A stretch of DNA of 64,000 nucleotides from DATFRX01 sp035630615 (GCA_035630615.1 DASQKI010000079.1:62001-126000), one strand, 5' to 3'. Shown: positions 48,876 through 57,147, counted from the stretch's first letter. Notes: a model not told the origin generated them from the letters alone. Numbers and translations: made by a program.

Positions 48876-49781
48876 TCAGGCCGTGGCGAGATGGTCGACG
48901 AGCTGCCGCGCGACCGTACCGATGAGAGTGTCCGCCGCCGGTTGCCGGAAGCCGGACCGGTGGAGGCGCAAGAAGACGCCGACGGCATAGCGCTTGCCAT
49001 CGGGAAGCTCGACGACGCCGATCTCGTTTCGCACCACGCCGATCGTGCCGGTCTTGCCGCTGATGATGATGTCGTCGTCTTCGGGGAATCCCGAGGCGAG
49101 CCGATGCGGCCAGACTTGCAGGCCCAGGATGCGCCTCGCCTCGGCGCAGGCGTCCGCGCTCGCTGCCTGGTCGGTCCAGAGCAGTTGCAGCAGCCGGGTC
49201 GCCTCCTGCGGAGTCGTACGGTTGGTGAGCTCGGGCTGGCAAGCCGACAGCTGGGCTATCTGCTCCGGCTCGACCGTCAGGTCCCGATCGATCGTGTCGG
49301 GGTCGTCGATGCCCAGGTCGGCAAGGAACGATGCGAGAAGGGTGGCGCAGTCGCCGACCAGCACGGTCTTCGCCAAGCCGAGCTCGGCCATCGTGGCGTT
49401 GACACTGTCGATGCCGACCAGGCGCATGACGATGTCGGTCGCGGCGTTATCGCTCACGGTGATCATCGACGTCGCCACGTCCCGCAGCGACCACTCGGCA
49501 TCGTCGACGAACACGCTGAGCCCGGTCGGGCCGGTTGTTCCGCTGCCGGCCGCGATTTTGATCCGGGTCGCCGGATCGAGTTCGCCGGCAGCGACCTGAC
49601 GGACGTACTCGGTGAGCACCGGGACCTTGAAGGTGGACGCCGACACGACCGGCTCGTCGACACGAACGCCGAACTGGCGGCCCGAGTCGACGTCGATCAC
49701 GTGGGCAAAGACCTCGGCCTCCGCCGCGGCCGCGGCCCGTTCGATCGCGTCGAGGATGGTGAGCTGGTCACTGGCTGTCAT
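48876..49781 (-). CDS. Class A beta-lactamase-like serine hydrolase without signal peptide
   Basis: A 301-residue protein from the ATG at 49781; CACTGT six bases upstream supports a leaderless start. Ser49-Thr-Phe-Lys52, Ser110-Asp-Asn112 and Lys243-Thr-Gly match the class A motifs. The glutamate of the omega loop (Glu166 in the standard scheme) cannot be placed confidently; 'DLTVEPEQ' is a candidate and the usual Asn is absent. No signal peptide precedes the fold, so the protein should stay in the cytoplasm, unlike true secreted beta-lactamases. Together with the S12 genes it suggests hydrolysis of D-residue peptides or lactams after uptake. Confidence 0.82.
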   Translation of the reverse strand: MTASDQLTILDAIERAAAAAEAEVFAHVIDVDSGRQFGVRVDEPVVSASTFKVPVLTEYVRQVAAGELDPATRIKIAAGSGTTGPTGLSVFVDDAEWSLRDVATSMITVSDNAATDIVMRLVGIDSVNATMAELGLAKTVLVGDCATLLASFLADLGIDDPDTIDRDLTVEPEQIAQLSACQPELTNRTTPQEATRLLQLLWTDQAASADACAEARRILGLQVWPHRLASGFPEDDDIIISGKTGTIGVVRNEIGVVELPDGKRYAVGVFLRLHRSGFRQPAADTLIGTVARQLVDHLATA

Positions 49782-49806
49782 GCCATGACAGTGGCACGCT
49801 GGAGCC

Positions 49807-50343
49807 ATGACGGTCGAGCACGCTACCGATCCCTCGTGCGCTGCGGCGCACGATGACGAAGCTCGTGAAGACCTCGGCACTCTGGTCGCTGTGTTCGCGT
49901 CACCAGTCGCGTCGTGGCTGCTGCATTTTGCTCGGCACACCGGCTTCCGTACGGCGTTGGTCGAGCCGCGGCAAGACCTCGACGAGGCCGGCGTACGTGG
50001 GTACGCCGACGCCGTCTACGAATCATTCGACGCGGCCGAGCTGGACGACACCGCCGACGTCGTCGTCACCGACCACCACCGCGACGACCTCGGTCCGCTG
50101 GTTCGTGATGCGCTGCAGACCCCGGCCCGTTGGATCGGTGTCATGGGCAGTCCGCGACACGTCGCGCCGCACATCGAGCTGTTGCGCGACCTGGGTGTGG
50201 CCGAGGGCGAAATCGCCCGGGTCCATCGACCGATCGGGCTCAACATCGGGTCCAAGACGCCGCCCGAGATCGCCGTCGCGACGCTTGCCGGGCTCATCGC
50301 CGACCGGCGCGACCGGCCCGGCGGGTTCGACTTCTCCGGCTAG
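49807..50343 (+). CDS. XdhC-like Rossmann-domain protein
   Basis: A 178-residue protein with a C-terminal XdhC Rossmann domain: 'DLGPLVRDALQTPARWIGVMGS' and 'RVHRPIGLNIGSKTPPEIAVATLAGLIADRR' are family blocks. XdhC proteins mature molybdenum hydroxylases, but no such enzyme is encoded here, and the N-terminal XdhC_CoxI part is missing. It is divergent from the class A-like gene with only 25 bp between starts. Its stop codon shares the bases CTAG with that of the convergent Ser-repeat gene. The C-terminal tail resembles that of the tautomerase-like protein at 26858. Confidence 0.8.
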   Translation: MTVEHATDPSCAAAHDDEAREDLGTLVAVFASPVASWLLHFARHTGFRTALVEPRQDLDEAGVRGYADAVYESFDAAELDDTADVVVTDHHRDDLGPLVRDALQTPARWIGVMGSPRHVAPHIELLRDLGVAEGEIARVHRPIGLNIGSKTPPEIAVATLAGLIADRRDRPGGFDFSG

Positions 50344-50750
50344 CTCCGCCCGCGACCGCGGGCCCGCGACGCCAGGTAGCCGGCGCCTGCTATCGCCGCG
50401 ATCGCGGCAACGATGGCCGGCGGTCCCCAGGACGGCAGCTTGCCGTCGCTGCGCGACTTGAGCGTCGCGCCGCTCGACTGGTGCGACATGATCGAGTGGC
50501 TCGACTGCCTCGACATGATCGACCATTGCGACTGCGACGACAGCGCCGAACCCATCGACGCGGACGATCCGACGGAAAACGCCGACGCAAACGAGCCGAC
50601 GCTGCCGACGGACGCACAGGAGCCGATGCTCCCGATCGACAGCACTGATCCGGTCGACGCGATCGACAGCATCGAGTTGCGCGACCACAACGACCAGCGG
50701 TTGGGCCGGCCGGTCGATTCGTCGGTTTCTTTCGTGGCCCGGTGTTTCAT
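50340..50750 (-). CDS. Serine-every-third-residue repeat protein with C-terminal membrane helix
   Basis: A 136-residue protein preceded by GGGGGC. From residue 20 to 92 a serine occurs at every third position without exception, 25 times in a row, mostly as Ser-hydrophobic-Gly/Ala (Ser-Ile-Gly, Ser-Val-Gly, Ser-Ala-Ser). Residues about 109-127 form a membrane helix ending in a basic tail (Arg-Ala-Arg-Gly-Arg-Gly-Arg), so the repeat is probably held at the membrane with the C-terminus inside. I have an impression of similar unnamed actinobacterial proteins but cannot check it. The strict period suggests a repetitive fold or a phosphorylation/glycosylation platform. The gene is 11 bases after the aldo/keto reductase gene. 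Confidence 0.7.
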   Translation of the reverse strand: MKHRATKETDESTGRPNRWSLWSRNSMLSIASTGSVLSIGSIGSCASVGSVGSFASAFSVGSSASMGSALSSQSQWSIMSRQSSHSIMSHQSSGATLKSRSDGKLPSWGPPAIVAAIAAIAGAGYLASRARGRGRS

Positions 50751-50761
50751 GAGAGCCCCCG

Positions 50762-51634
50762 TCAGATGGGCATGTCGATGAAGGGTGAAGAGTACGCCGG
50801 CTCGTCGCGGAGCGCTGCCTCGGCGGCGGCCCGATCGAGCTCGTGGCGGGCTTCCTCGGCGCGGATCATCAGCGGCAGCAGCCGCACGTCGCTGGGCGTG
50901 GCGAGGCCGGTCACCTCGTCGTGCGAAAGGACCCAGGTGACCGCCGCCGTGATGCGGTCCTGGTCGTCGAACGGCTCGTACCAGGTCGTGTACGTCTGGT
51001 CAGCGCCGTCGGGCCAGTTCCGCATCGACGCCGACTTGATGATCATGAGGCCGGCGTCCTGGCGTCGTACCTCGGTCACCAGCGCTTCGTACGCCGCGAG
51101 ATAGACCGAGTCGCGGGCGAGCACCGGGTTGATCGGCGTCAACACCGTGGCGAACGGATGCCGGCGCAGTGCCTCGAGGTGGGTCGCCGGCGCATCGTGG
51201 CCGTGACCGGTGATCCCGACCGCGCCGACCAGGCCCTCGTCCTCGGCCCGGATCGCCGACTGCAGCGCGCCGTCGAGCGCGGTCGCGCGATCCAGCTCGC
51301 CGAGGTCACCTACAGCATGGAGCTGGAGCAGATCGACCCGATCGGTTTGCAGCCGCTCCAAGGACTCGTTGATCTGGCGCCAAGCGTCTTCGCGACCCCG
51401 CAGGCCGGTCTTGGTTGCCAGGAAGATCCGGTCGCGGAGGCGGTCCATCGCGGCGCCGAGCCGTAGCTCCGCATCGCCGTAGTCGGCCGCGACGTCGAAG
51501 TGATTGATGCCGGCCGCGAGCGCTTCGTCGAACGATGCGTCCGCGACGTCTTGCGTCACATTTCCGACGGCGGCCGCTCCGTAGATCAACACCGAACTCT
51601 GATGGTCGAGTCGACCGAGCCTGCGGTATTCCAT
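50762..51634 (-). CDS. Aldo/keto reductase
   Basis: A 290-residue TIM-barrel reductase. 'EYRRLGRLDHQSSVLIYGAAAVGN' start, the Asp/Tyr pair in 'FDVAADYGDAELRLGAAM', the Lys in 'IFLATKTGL' and the later His in 'LLQLHAVGD' give the AKR catalytic set. TAGGTT six bases before the ATG at 51634 indicates leaderless transcription. It should reduce carbonyls with NADPH. The Ser-repeat gene follows in the same direction. Confidence 0.87.
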   Translation of the reverse strand: MEYRRLGRLDHQSSVLIYGAAAVGNVTQDVADASFDEALAAGINHFDVAADYGDAELRLGAAMDRLRDRIFLATKTGLRGREDAWRQINESLERLQTDRVDLLQLHAVGDLGELDRATALDGALQSAIRAEDEGLVGAVGITGHGHDAPATHLEALRRHPFATVLTPINPVLARDSVYLAAYEALVTEVRRQDAGLMIIKSASMRNWPDGADQTYTTWYEPFDDQDRITAAVTWVLSHDEVTGLATPSDVRLLPLMIRAEEARHELDRAAAEAALRDEPAYSSPFIDMPI

Positions 51635-51696
51635 GCGACCAACCTACGACAGCGGATCGACTCGGATCAGCCCTTCGTACCGCTCCTCGGAACGTG

Positions 51697-51807
51697 CGAC
51701 ACCCAGCGAGCTCGACAAGTCGAACGACCGACTCCGAGGGCCGCCGGTCGGCAGAGGCACACATTCCCGGGAAAGGATTGTGCTGAGCACTCACTCGCTG
51801 GGTGTCG
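51697..51807. repeat. 14-bp inverted repeat with 83-base spacer
   Basis: CGACACCCAGCGAG (51697-51710) has its exact reverse complement at 51794-51807, in the 241-bp gap upstream of the aldo/keto reductase. No gene or terminator is visible in the gap. Confidence 0.6.
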
Positions 51808-51875
51808 ATTCCCAGAGGAGCACGCGAACCCCAAAAACGCCCCGACAAAGGCTGGGAGTTTGCTGAAAACCGTCG

Positions 51876-52373
51876 TCAGTCTTCGTCGAGCACCTTCTGC
51901 TTGTGCTCGCGCCAGCGCTCGGCCATGTCGGCCATCTCGGCCCGGGTGAACCGCATGTACTCGAGCGTCTCCCGGACCCGTCGGCCGCCGGGTCGGGCCT
52001 GGTCGAGCATCCCGACCCCCTCGGTGAGGATGTCCTCGTACCGCTTGAGCAACGGCAGGCGCTGCTGCGCGATCGCGTACCAAATGTCGTCGTCGTAGAT
52101 CCGGTAGTGGTCGCTGCGCGCTCCGGGCTCGCGTTCCTTGATCACCAGTCCGGTCTGCAGGAGATAGCGAACTGCGCCGGAGATCGCGGCCGGACTGACC
52201 CGCAGCCCGGTCGCCAGCTCGCGCGCCGTATAGCGCTCGGCGTCGTCGGCGAGGACGTACGCGAACACCCGCGCCGGCATCCGCGGCATACCGGACTCGA
52301 CGAGGATCATCGCGAACTTCTCGACGAAGCGCAGGACCGCGTCGTCGTGGCCATCTCCGTCGGCTGCTGCCAC
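51876..52373 (-). CDS. GbsR/MarR-family transcriptional repressor
   Basis: A 165-residue protein from the GTG at 52373, which has GGGAGG five bases upstream. The winged helix-turn-helix is 'YTARELATGLRVSPAAISGAVRYLLQTGLVIKEREPGARSDHY'; flanking helices fit the GbsR group, which in actinobacteria controls ABC drug exporters. The operator at 52418 lies between it and the divergent antiporter gene, and the same sequence precedes the ABC exporter at 54375. It is therefore the likely repressor of the exporter and of its own gene. Confidence 0.87.
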   Translation of the reverse strand: MAAADGDGHDDAVLRFVEKFAMILVESGMPRMPARVFAYVLADDAERYTARELATGLRVSPAAISGAVRYLLQTGLVIKEREPGARSDHYRIYDDDIWYAIAQQRLPLLKRYEDILTEGVGMLDQARPGGRRVRETLEYMRFTRAEMADMAERWREHKQKVLDED

Positions 52374-52410
52374 CGCGACCTCCCAACCGGTGCTCCGCCT
52401 TCCGCACAGT

Positions 52411-52440
52411 TTAGAGGTTTCACAAAAATGTGAAAACACT
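52411..52440. promoter_or_regulatory. Operator of the GbsR/MarR-type repressor, site 1
   Basis: TTTCACAAAAATGTGAAA (52418-52435) is a near-perfect dyad preceded by GTTTAGAGG. An almost identical block, including the GTTTAGAG flank, occurs at 54329-54356. Confidence 0.65.
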
Positions 52441-52528
52441 GCCCTTCCACCCGGCACGGGTGGTGACGGGTTTGCGGCGGCGCCGGCACCCTGTCGCTGA
52501 CGGATATCCGATGCCGCCAGGAGGACGC

Positions 52529-54328
52529 ATGACTTCCGACGAGATCCTCTACGGCCTGGCCCTCACGGTGGCCCTCGCCGTCGGGTGCCAGATCCTGGCC
52601 CGCCAGCTACGTGCCCCGGCGCTCGTTGTCTTGCTGCCGGTCGGCTTCTGCGCCGGCGCGCTCACCGACAGCGTCCATCCCGACCAGTTGCTGGGTTCGC
52701 TGTTCGAGCCGCTGGTCTCGCTGTCGGTCGCGATCATCCTGTTCGAGAGCGGCCTCGGCCTCGACCTGCGCAAGCTCAAGGGCGGTACGCGCACCGTTGT
52801 GATCCGGTTGCTGGCCTTCGGCGTGCCGATCACCTGGGTGCTGGCCGGTGTCTCGGCGGCCGTGTTCCTCGATATGTCGGAGGCGGCGTCAATCATGATC
52901 GGGGCGATCCTGGTCGTGTCCGGTCCGACCGTCGTCGGGCCGTTGCTCGCACACGTGCGCCCAAACGACACGGTCCGGCACCCGCTGATCTGGGAAGGGA
53001 CGCTCATCGACCCGATCGGCGGCATCATCGGGGCGCTCATCTTCCACGGAATCGTGGCCGGCGGGATCACCGACGACGACTTCCACGTGGCGCGGTTCCT
53101 CGGAAGCGTGGCGATCGGGCTCGCCGCCGGTGCGGTCGGCGCTGCCGTGCTTTGGTTCCTACTCCGCACGCTGGATCTACCCGAGGTCCTGGGCACCAAC
53201 GGGATGATCGCGACCGTGGTCGCCGTGGCGGCGCTGAGCGACGCGGTGCGTGACGACACCGGCCTGATCGCTGCGGTCTTCATGGGGCTCGTGGTGTCCA
53301 ACGTCAAGGGTTTCGACGTCGCCGCGCAGCGACCGTTCTTCGAGACTGTCGTTCAGCTGATCATCGGCGTTCTCTTCATCTCGATCTCAGCATCCGTGAC
53401 TCCATCGTCGGTTGCCGACGTTTTGCTTCCGACTCTCGGCCTGGTCGCCGTCCTGGTGTTCGTGGCCCGGCCGCTGGTGGCCTGGGTGTCGACCTGGCGC
53501 ACCGGGTTGGCACGCGGCGAGCGAGCATTCATCGGCTGGATGGCGCCCAGGGGCATCGTCGCTGCGTCCACCGCATCCGCCTTCGGCGCCACCCTCGTCA
53601 GTGAGGACATCCCCGGTGCCGAGGACATCCTGCCGGCGACGTTCCTGACGATCGTGATGACCGTGACCCTGTACGGCCTCACCGCCGGGCCGGTGGCCAG
53701 AGCGCTCGGCGTACTGCGCCCATCCCACGCTCGGCCTTTGGTCGTCGGCGGTGATCCATGGGCGATCGACATGGGGCGGGCGCTGAAGGACGCCGGGATG
53801 GACGTCCTCATGTGGGCCGGCATGGACGACCAGCGCGACGCCATCCGACGAGCCGGCCTGTCGGTGGCGCCGGGCGAGCTGCTCGCCGCTGCCACCGGCC
53901 GCCGCGCCCAACTCGAGGGCATCAGCCAGGTGCTCCTCCTGACCGCGGAGGACGACTTCAACGCCCTGGCCTCGGCCGTGCTGCCGGGCAGTCTGGCCGG
54001 GCCGGTCTATCGGGTGGCGGCGCCCCATCACAGTCACGGTGTCGTGGCGCCGTATACCGGCGGCGAAGTGCTGTTCGACGAGGCGTTGACCCGGTCCGCG
54101 CTGAGCCGCCTCTACGACGAAGGGGCGCGGATCCGGATCGTGTCCGGTGAGCGACCATTGCCCGACGGAGAGTCCGCGCTCTTCGTGATACGCGAGGACC
54201 GCCGGCTCGCTCCGGTGACGACGCACGGTCGACCTCAGGCCGAACCGGGGGACTCGCTGGTGATCCTGGACAATCCGGTCGCGAGGACGACGACGAGCTC
54301 GACGGACTACGGCCGGGCGACAGGCTGA
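52529..54328 (+). CDS. CPA1-family Na+/H+ antiporter with C-terminal nucleotide-binding domain
   Basis: A 599-residue protein from the ATG at 52529 (AGGAGGA upstream). About 12 membrane helices cover residues 5-390. 'DDTGLIAAVFMGLV' has the acidic pair of the ion-binding helix in cation/proton antiporters. The last 190 residues form a Rossmann RCK/TrkA-N-like domain ('VGGDPWAIDMGRALKDAGMDVLMWAGMDDQR'), which may sense nucleotides. It lies between the repressor and the ABC exporter, with the two operators on either side. Confidence 0.86.
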   Translation: MTSDEILYGLALTVALAVGCQILARQLRAPALVVLLPVGFCAGALTDSVHPDQLLGSLFEPLVSLSVAIILFESGLGLDLRKLKGGTRTVVIRLLAFGVPITWVLAGVSAAVFLDMSEAASIMIGAILVVSGPTVVGPLLAHVRPNDTVRHPLIWEGTLIDPIGGIIGALIFHGIVAGGITDDDFHVARFLGSVAIGLAAGAVGAAVLWFLLRTLDLPEVLGTNGMIATVVAVAALSDAVRDDTGLIAAVFMGLVVSNVKGFDVAAQRPFFETVVQLIIGVLFISISASVTPSSVADVLLPTLGLVAVLVFVARPLVAWVSTWRTGLARGERAFIGWMAPRGIVAASTASAFGATLVSEDIPGAEDILPATFLTIVMTVTLYGLTAGPVARALGVLRPSHARPLVVGGDPWAIDMGRALKDAGMDVLMWAGMDDQRDAIRRAGLSVAPGELLAAATGRRAQLEGISQVLLLTAEDDFNALASAVLPGSLAGPVYRVAAPHHSHGVVAPYTGGEVLFDEALTRSALSRLYDEGARIRIVSGERPLPDGESALFVIREDRRLAPVTTHGRPQAEPGDSLVILDNPVARTTTSSTDYGRATG

Positions 54329-54356
54329 GTTTAGAGATTTCACAAAGTTGTGAACG
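54329..54356 (+). promoter_or_regulatory. Operator of the GbsR/MarR-type repressor, site 2, with exporter promoter
   Basis: GTTTAGAGATTTCACAAAG (54329-54347) continues TTGTGAA; the dyad TTTCACAAAGTTGTGAA covers 54338-54354. TTTCAC can serve as the -35, and TACTCT at 54362-54367, 18 bases on, as the -10, seven bases before the ABC ATPase start. A repressor bound here would block the exporter. Confidence 0.65.
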
Positions 54357-54374
54357 CTGTGTACTCTCCCGAGT

Positions 54375-55316
54375 ATGACCACTTCTGCGATCTCGGTCTC
54401 GGGCCTGGTGAAGACTTTCGGCCAGACCCGAGCCCTCGATGGCCTCGACCTGTCCGTGGCGACCGGCGAAGTGCACGGCTTCCTCGGGCCCAACGGCTCG
54501 GGCAAGACGACAACGATCCGCGTGCTGCTGGGGCTGCTGCGCGCCGACGCCGGCGAGGTGTCGCTGCTGGACGGCGACCCGTGGGCGGACGCGGTCGCCC
54601 TGCATCACCGACTCGCCTACGTCCCCGGTGACGTCAACCTGTGGCCAAACCTCACCGGCGGCGAGGCGATCGACCTGCTCGGCCGACTCCGCGGCGGCAT
54701 CGACCCGAAGCGGCGCCAGGACCTGCTCGACCGGTTCGACCTCGACCCGGCCAAGAAGGCCCGCACCTACTCCAAGGGCAATCGGCAGAAGGTCGCCCTG
54801 GTCGCGGCGCTCGCCTCCGACGTCGAGTTGCTGATCCTCGACGAGCCGACGTCCGGTCTCGACCCCCTGATGGAGGCGGCGTTCCAGGACTGCATCGACG
54901 AGTGGAAGGACGAGGGGCGCACCGTCCTGCTCTCGAGCCACATCCTCGCCGAGGTCGAGGCGCTGTGTGACCGGGTAAGCATCATCCGGCTCGGCAAGAC
55001 CGTCGAGACCGGCACGCTCGCCGACCTGCGACACCTGACCCGGACGTCGATCGCGGTCGAGACCGAGCGTCCCGTCACGGGCCTCGACGGCCTGCCGGGC
55101 GTCCATGACGTGCGTGTCGAGGGACGTCGGGCTCGCCTCGACGTGGATACGCCGCAGCTCGACGGTGTGCTGCGGCGCCTCACCGAGTCTGGTGTACGCA
55201 GCCTCACCAGTCAGCCGCCGACGCTCGAGGAGCTGTTCTTGCGCCACTACGGCGACGAGCTCGCGGCCAACAGCGTCGGCGCCGAGGCCGGCGAGCCGGC
55301 GGGAGACCAGTCATGA
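54375..55316 (+). CDS. ABC exporter ATPase
   Basis: A 313-residue ATPase: Walker A 'GPNGSGKTTT' near residue 39, variant signature 'YSKGNRQKV' near 134, Walker B 'ELLILDEPTSGLDPL' near 154 and the His loop in 'LLSSHIL'. The signature is that of drug and polyketide exporters rather than importers. Its stop overlaps the permease start by four bases. A leaderless promoter within the repressor operator controls it. Confidence 0.92.
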   Translation: MTTSAISVSGLVKTFGQTRALDGLDLSVATGEVHGFLGPNGSGKTTTIRVLLGLLRADAGEVSLLDGDPWADAVALHHRLAYVPGDVNLWPNLTGGEAIDLLGRLRGGIDPKRRQDLLDRFDLDPAKKARTYSKGNRQKVALVAALASDVELLILDEPTSGLDPLMEAAFQDCIDEWKDEGRTVLLSSHILAEVEALCDRVSIIRLGKTVETGTLADLRHLTRTSIAVETERPVTGLDGLPGVHDVRVEGRRARLDVDTPQLDGVLRRLTESGVRSLTSQPPTLEELFLRHYGDELAANSVGAEAGEPAGDQS

Positions 55317-56911
55317 GCACCCTAACCGGGACCGGCACGCTGATCTGGTTCATCCTCCGTCGCGACCGGGTCCGGCTGCCGGTCTGGATCGTCGCGATCA
55401 CCCTGTCGATGATGGGATCGGTCGCGAGCTTCGCCGACACCTACCCGACCGCCGCCGACCGCCAGAAGCGGGCCGACGTTCTCGACACCGCGATGGCGCA
55501 GCTCTTCACGGGGCCGGGCTACGGCCTGGACCACTACACCTACGGCGCGATGACGGCCAACGAGTTGCTGCCGTTCACCGCGATCGTCGTCGCCCTGATG
55601 AGCATCTTCCTCGTCGTGCGGCACACCCGCGCCGAAGAGGAGGATGGCCGGGCCGAGCTCATCCGCGCGGGCGCCGTCGGCCGGCACGCGTCGACGGCCG
55701 CGACCCTGGCCGTCGTCGGCGGAGCGCAACTCCTGTTGGCGGTGTTGCTCACCTTCGGACTGCCGGCCAGCCTTCCCGACCTGTCGACCTCCGGCTCGTT
55801 GGCCTTCGCCGCCGGCCTCGCCGGTGTTGGCCTCGTCTTCGCCGGTGTCGCCGTGTTCGTCGGCCAGCTCACCGTCAACGCGCGGACGGCGATCGGCATC
55901 TCATCGGTCGTGCTCGCCGCGACCTACTTGGTCCGAGCGCTCGGTGACATGACCGGGACTGGCCTGGCCTGGATCTCGCCGTTCGGATGGGCGACCGAGA
56001 TGCGGGCCTACGTCGACGTGCGTTGGTGGCCGCTGTTGCTGTCGGGCGTCGTCACGATCGCGTTGGTCGCGGCTGCCGTACAGGTCAGCGCCCGACGTGA
56101 CGTGGGCGGTGCGCTGATCGCCGATCGGCCGGGTTCGCCGGTCGGGTCGCGGCTGCTGTCCAGCCCGCTGGGTCTCGCCTTCCGGCTGCAGCGGGCCAGC
56201 CTGTTTTGGTGGAGCGTGTCGCTGTTCGGCCTCGGCCTGGTCTACGGTGGCGTCGCCGATCAGGCGGCCGAGCTCTACGAGGACGTCGACACCCTCGACG
56301 ACTACCTGACGCGGATCGGTGCCGCCGACCCGGCCGACCAATACCTGGCGATCACGCTGTCGATCTCGGCCCTGATCGCGATGGGCTATGCGGTGCAGTC
56401 GGCGTCGCGATCGCGCGGCGAGGAGGCGGCCCGCCGTGTCGAGCCGATCCTCGCGGCGGCCGTCAGTCGCTGGCGGTGGCTTGCGAGTCATCTGGCGATG
56501 GCGCTCGGCGGCAGCGTGATTTTGCTGTTCTCGTACGGCCTCGGGCTCGGGATCACCCGCGCGATCAGTACGGGCGACGCGGGCCAGGTGCCGCGTTTGG
56601 TCGGGGCGTCGCTCGCGTACTCACCCGCGCTGTGGGTCTTCGTCGGGATCGCAGCCGCACTCGTCGGACTGCTGCCGCGGGCGGTCGGTGCGACCTGGGC
56701 ATTGCTGGGGCTGGTGGCCTTCGTCGGTTTCCTCGGCCCGCTGCTCCAGCTGCCCGACTGGGCCTACGACCTCTCCCCGGTTGATCGCATCCCGGACCTG
56801 CCGGTCGCCGACTTCACCGCGACGCCCCTGATCGTGCTCACAGCCATTGCGGCCGGGCTCGTGGCAGTCGGCCTGGTCGGTTTCCGTCGCCGCGACATCA
56901 TCGAGGCCTAG
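55313..56911 (+). CDS. ABC exporter permease
   Basis: A 532-residue membrane protein with about 12 helices in two halves, each beginning with a basic loop ('IWFILRRDRVRLPVWI', 'GEEAARRVEPILAAAVSRWRWLASH'). This is the 'polyketide antibiotic transporter' type of ABC-2 permease found next to GbsR repressors. With the ATPase it should extrude hydrophobic drugs or metabolites. Confidence 0.87.
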   Translation: MSTLTGTGTLIWFILRRDRVRLPVWIVAITLSMMGSVASFADTYPTAADRQKRADVLDTAMAQLFTGPGYGLDHYTYGAMTANELLPFTAIVVALMSIFLVVRHTRAEEEDGRAELIRAGAVGRHASTAATLAVVGGAQLLLAVLLTFGLPASLPDLSTSGSLAFAAGLAGVGLVFAGVAVFVGQLTVNARTAIGISSVVLAATYLVRALGDMTGTGLAWISPFGWATEMRAYVDVRWWPLLLSGVVTIALVAAAVQVSARRDVGGALIADRPGSPVGSRLLSSPLGLAFRLQRASLFWWSVSLFGLGLVYGGVADQAAELYEDVDTLDDYLTRIGAADPADQYLAITLSISALIAMGYAVQSASRSRGEEAARRVEPILAAAVSRWRWLASHLAMALGGSVILLFSYGLGLGITRAISTGDAGQVPRLVGASLAYSPALWVFVGIAAALVGLLPRAVGATWALLGLVAFVGFLGPLLQLPDWAYDLSPVDRIPDLPVADFTATPLIVLTAIAAGLVAVGLVGFRRRDIIEA

Positions 56912-56940
56912 GGCGGATTCGTCCCCCGAACCCTTTCGAT

Positions 56941-56984
56941 CTGCGCATCAGATCTGTTGCCCGCGCATCAGATCTGATGCGCAG
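56941..56984. repeat. Inverted repeat with three copies of GCGCATCAGATCT
   Basis: CTGCGCATCAGATCT (56941-56955) pairs with AGATCTGATGCGCAG (56970-56984). In addition GCGCATCAGATCTGATGCGC (56963-56982) is a perfect 20-bp palindrome by itself. It follows the exporter operon and may stop transcription. The remainder of the 236-bp gap holds the Nur box. Confidence 0.75.
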
Positions 56985-57059
56985 TTCGGCAAGGTCGCCG
57001 GTCAAACCGCTCGACATGCCGGCTATGCCACGGTTCTGCAAGCTGCGATGAGATCGTTC

Positions 57060-57076
57060 TTGCGAATCGTTTGCAA
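57060..57076 (+). promoter_or_regulatory. Nur-type nickel-responsive operator
   Basis: TTGCGA-ATCGT-TTGCAA fits the Nur box pattern tTGCaa-N5-ttGCAA described in Streptomyces. It sits within a longer dyad GTTCTTGC/GCAAGAAC and 72 bp before the cbiM start, so nickel-bound Nur could repress the importer operon. Confidence 0.65.
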
Positions 57077-57147
57077 GAACGACTAAGAATGAGGGTACGA
57101 AACCGGCGCCGAGGCATGGCGTCGTCGGGCCGACCGGGAGGTGGCGC

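Noticed and set aside
50413..50781. Plus-strand frame with Asp at every third position
   Set aside because: It is the mirror of the Ser-x-x repeat (serine codons read backwards), runs into the aldo/keto reductase gene and lacks a ribosome site; the minus-strand gene has one and a membrane helix.
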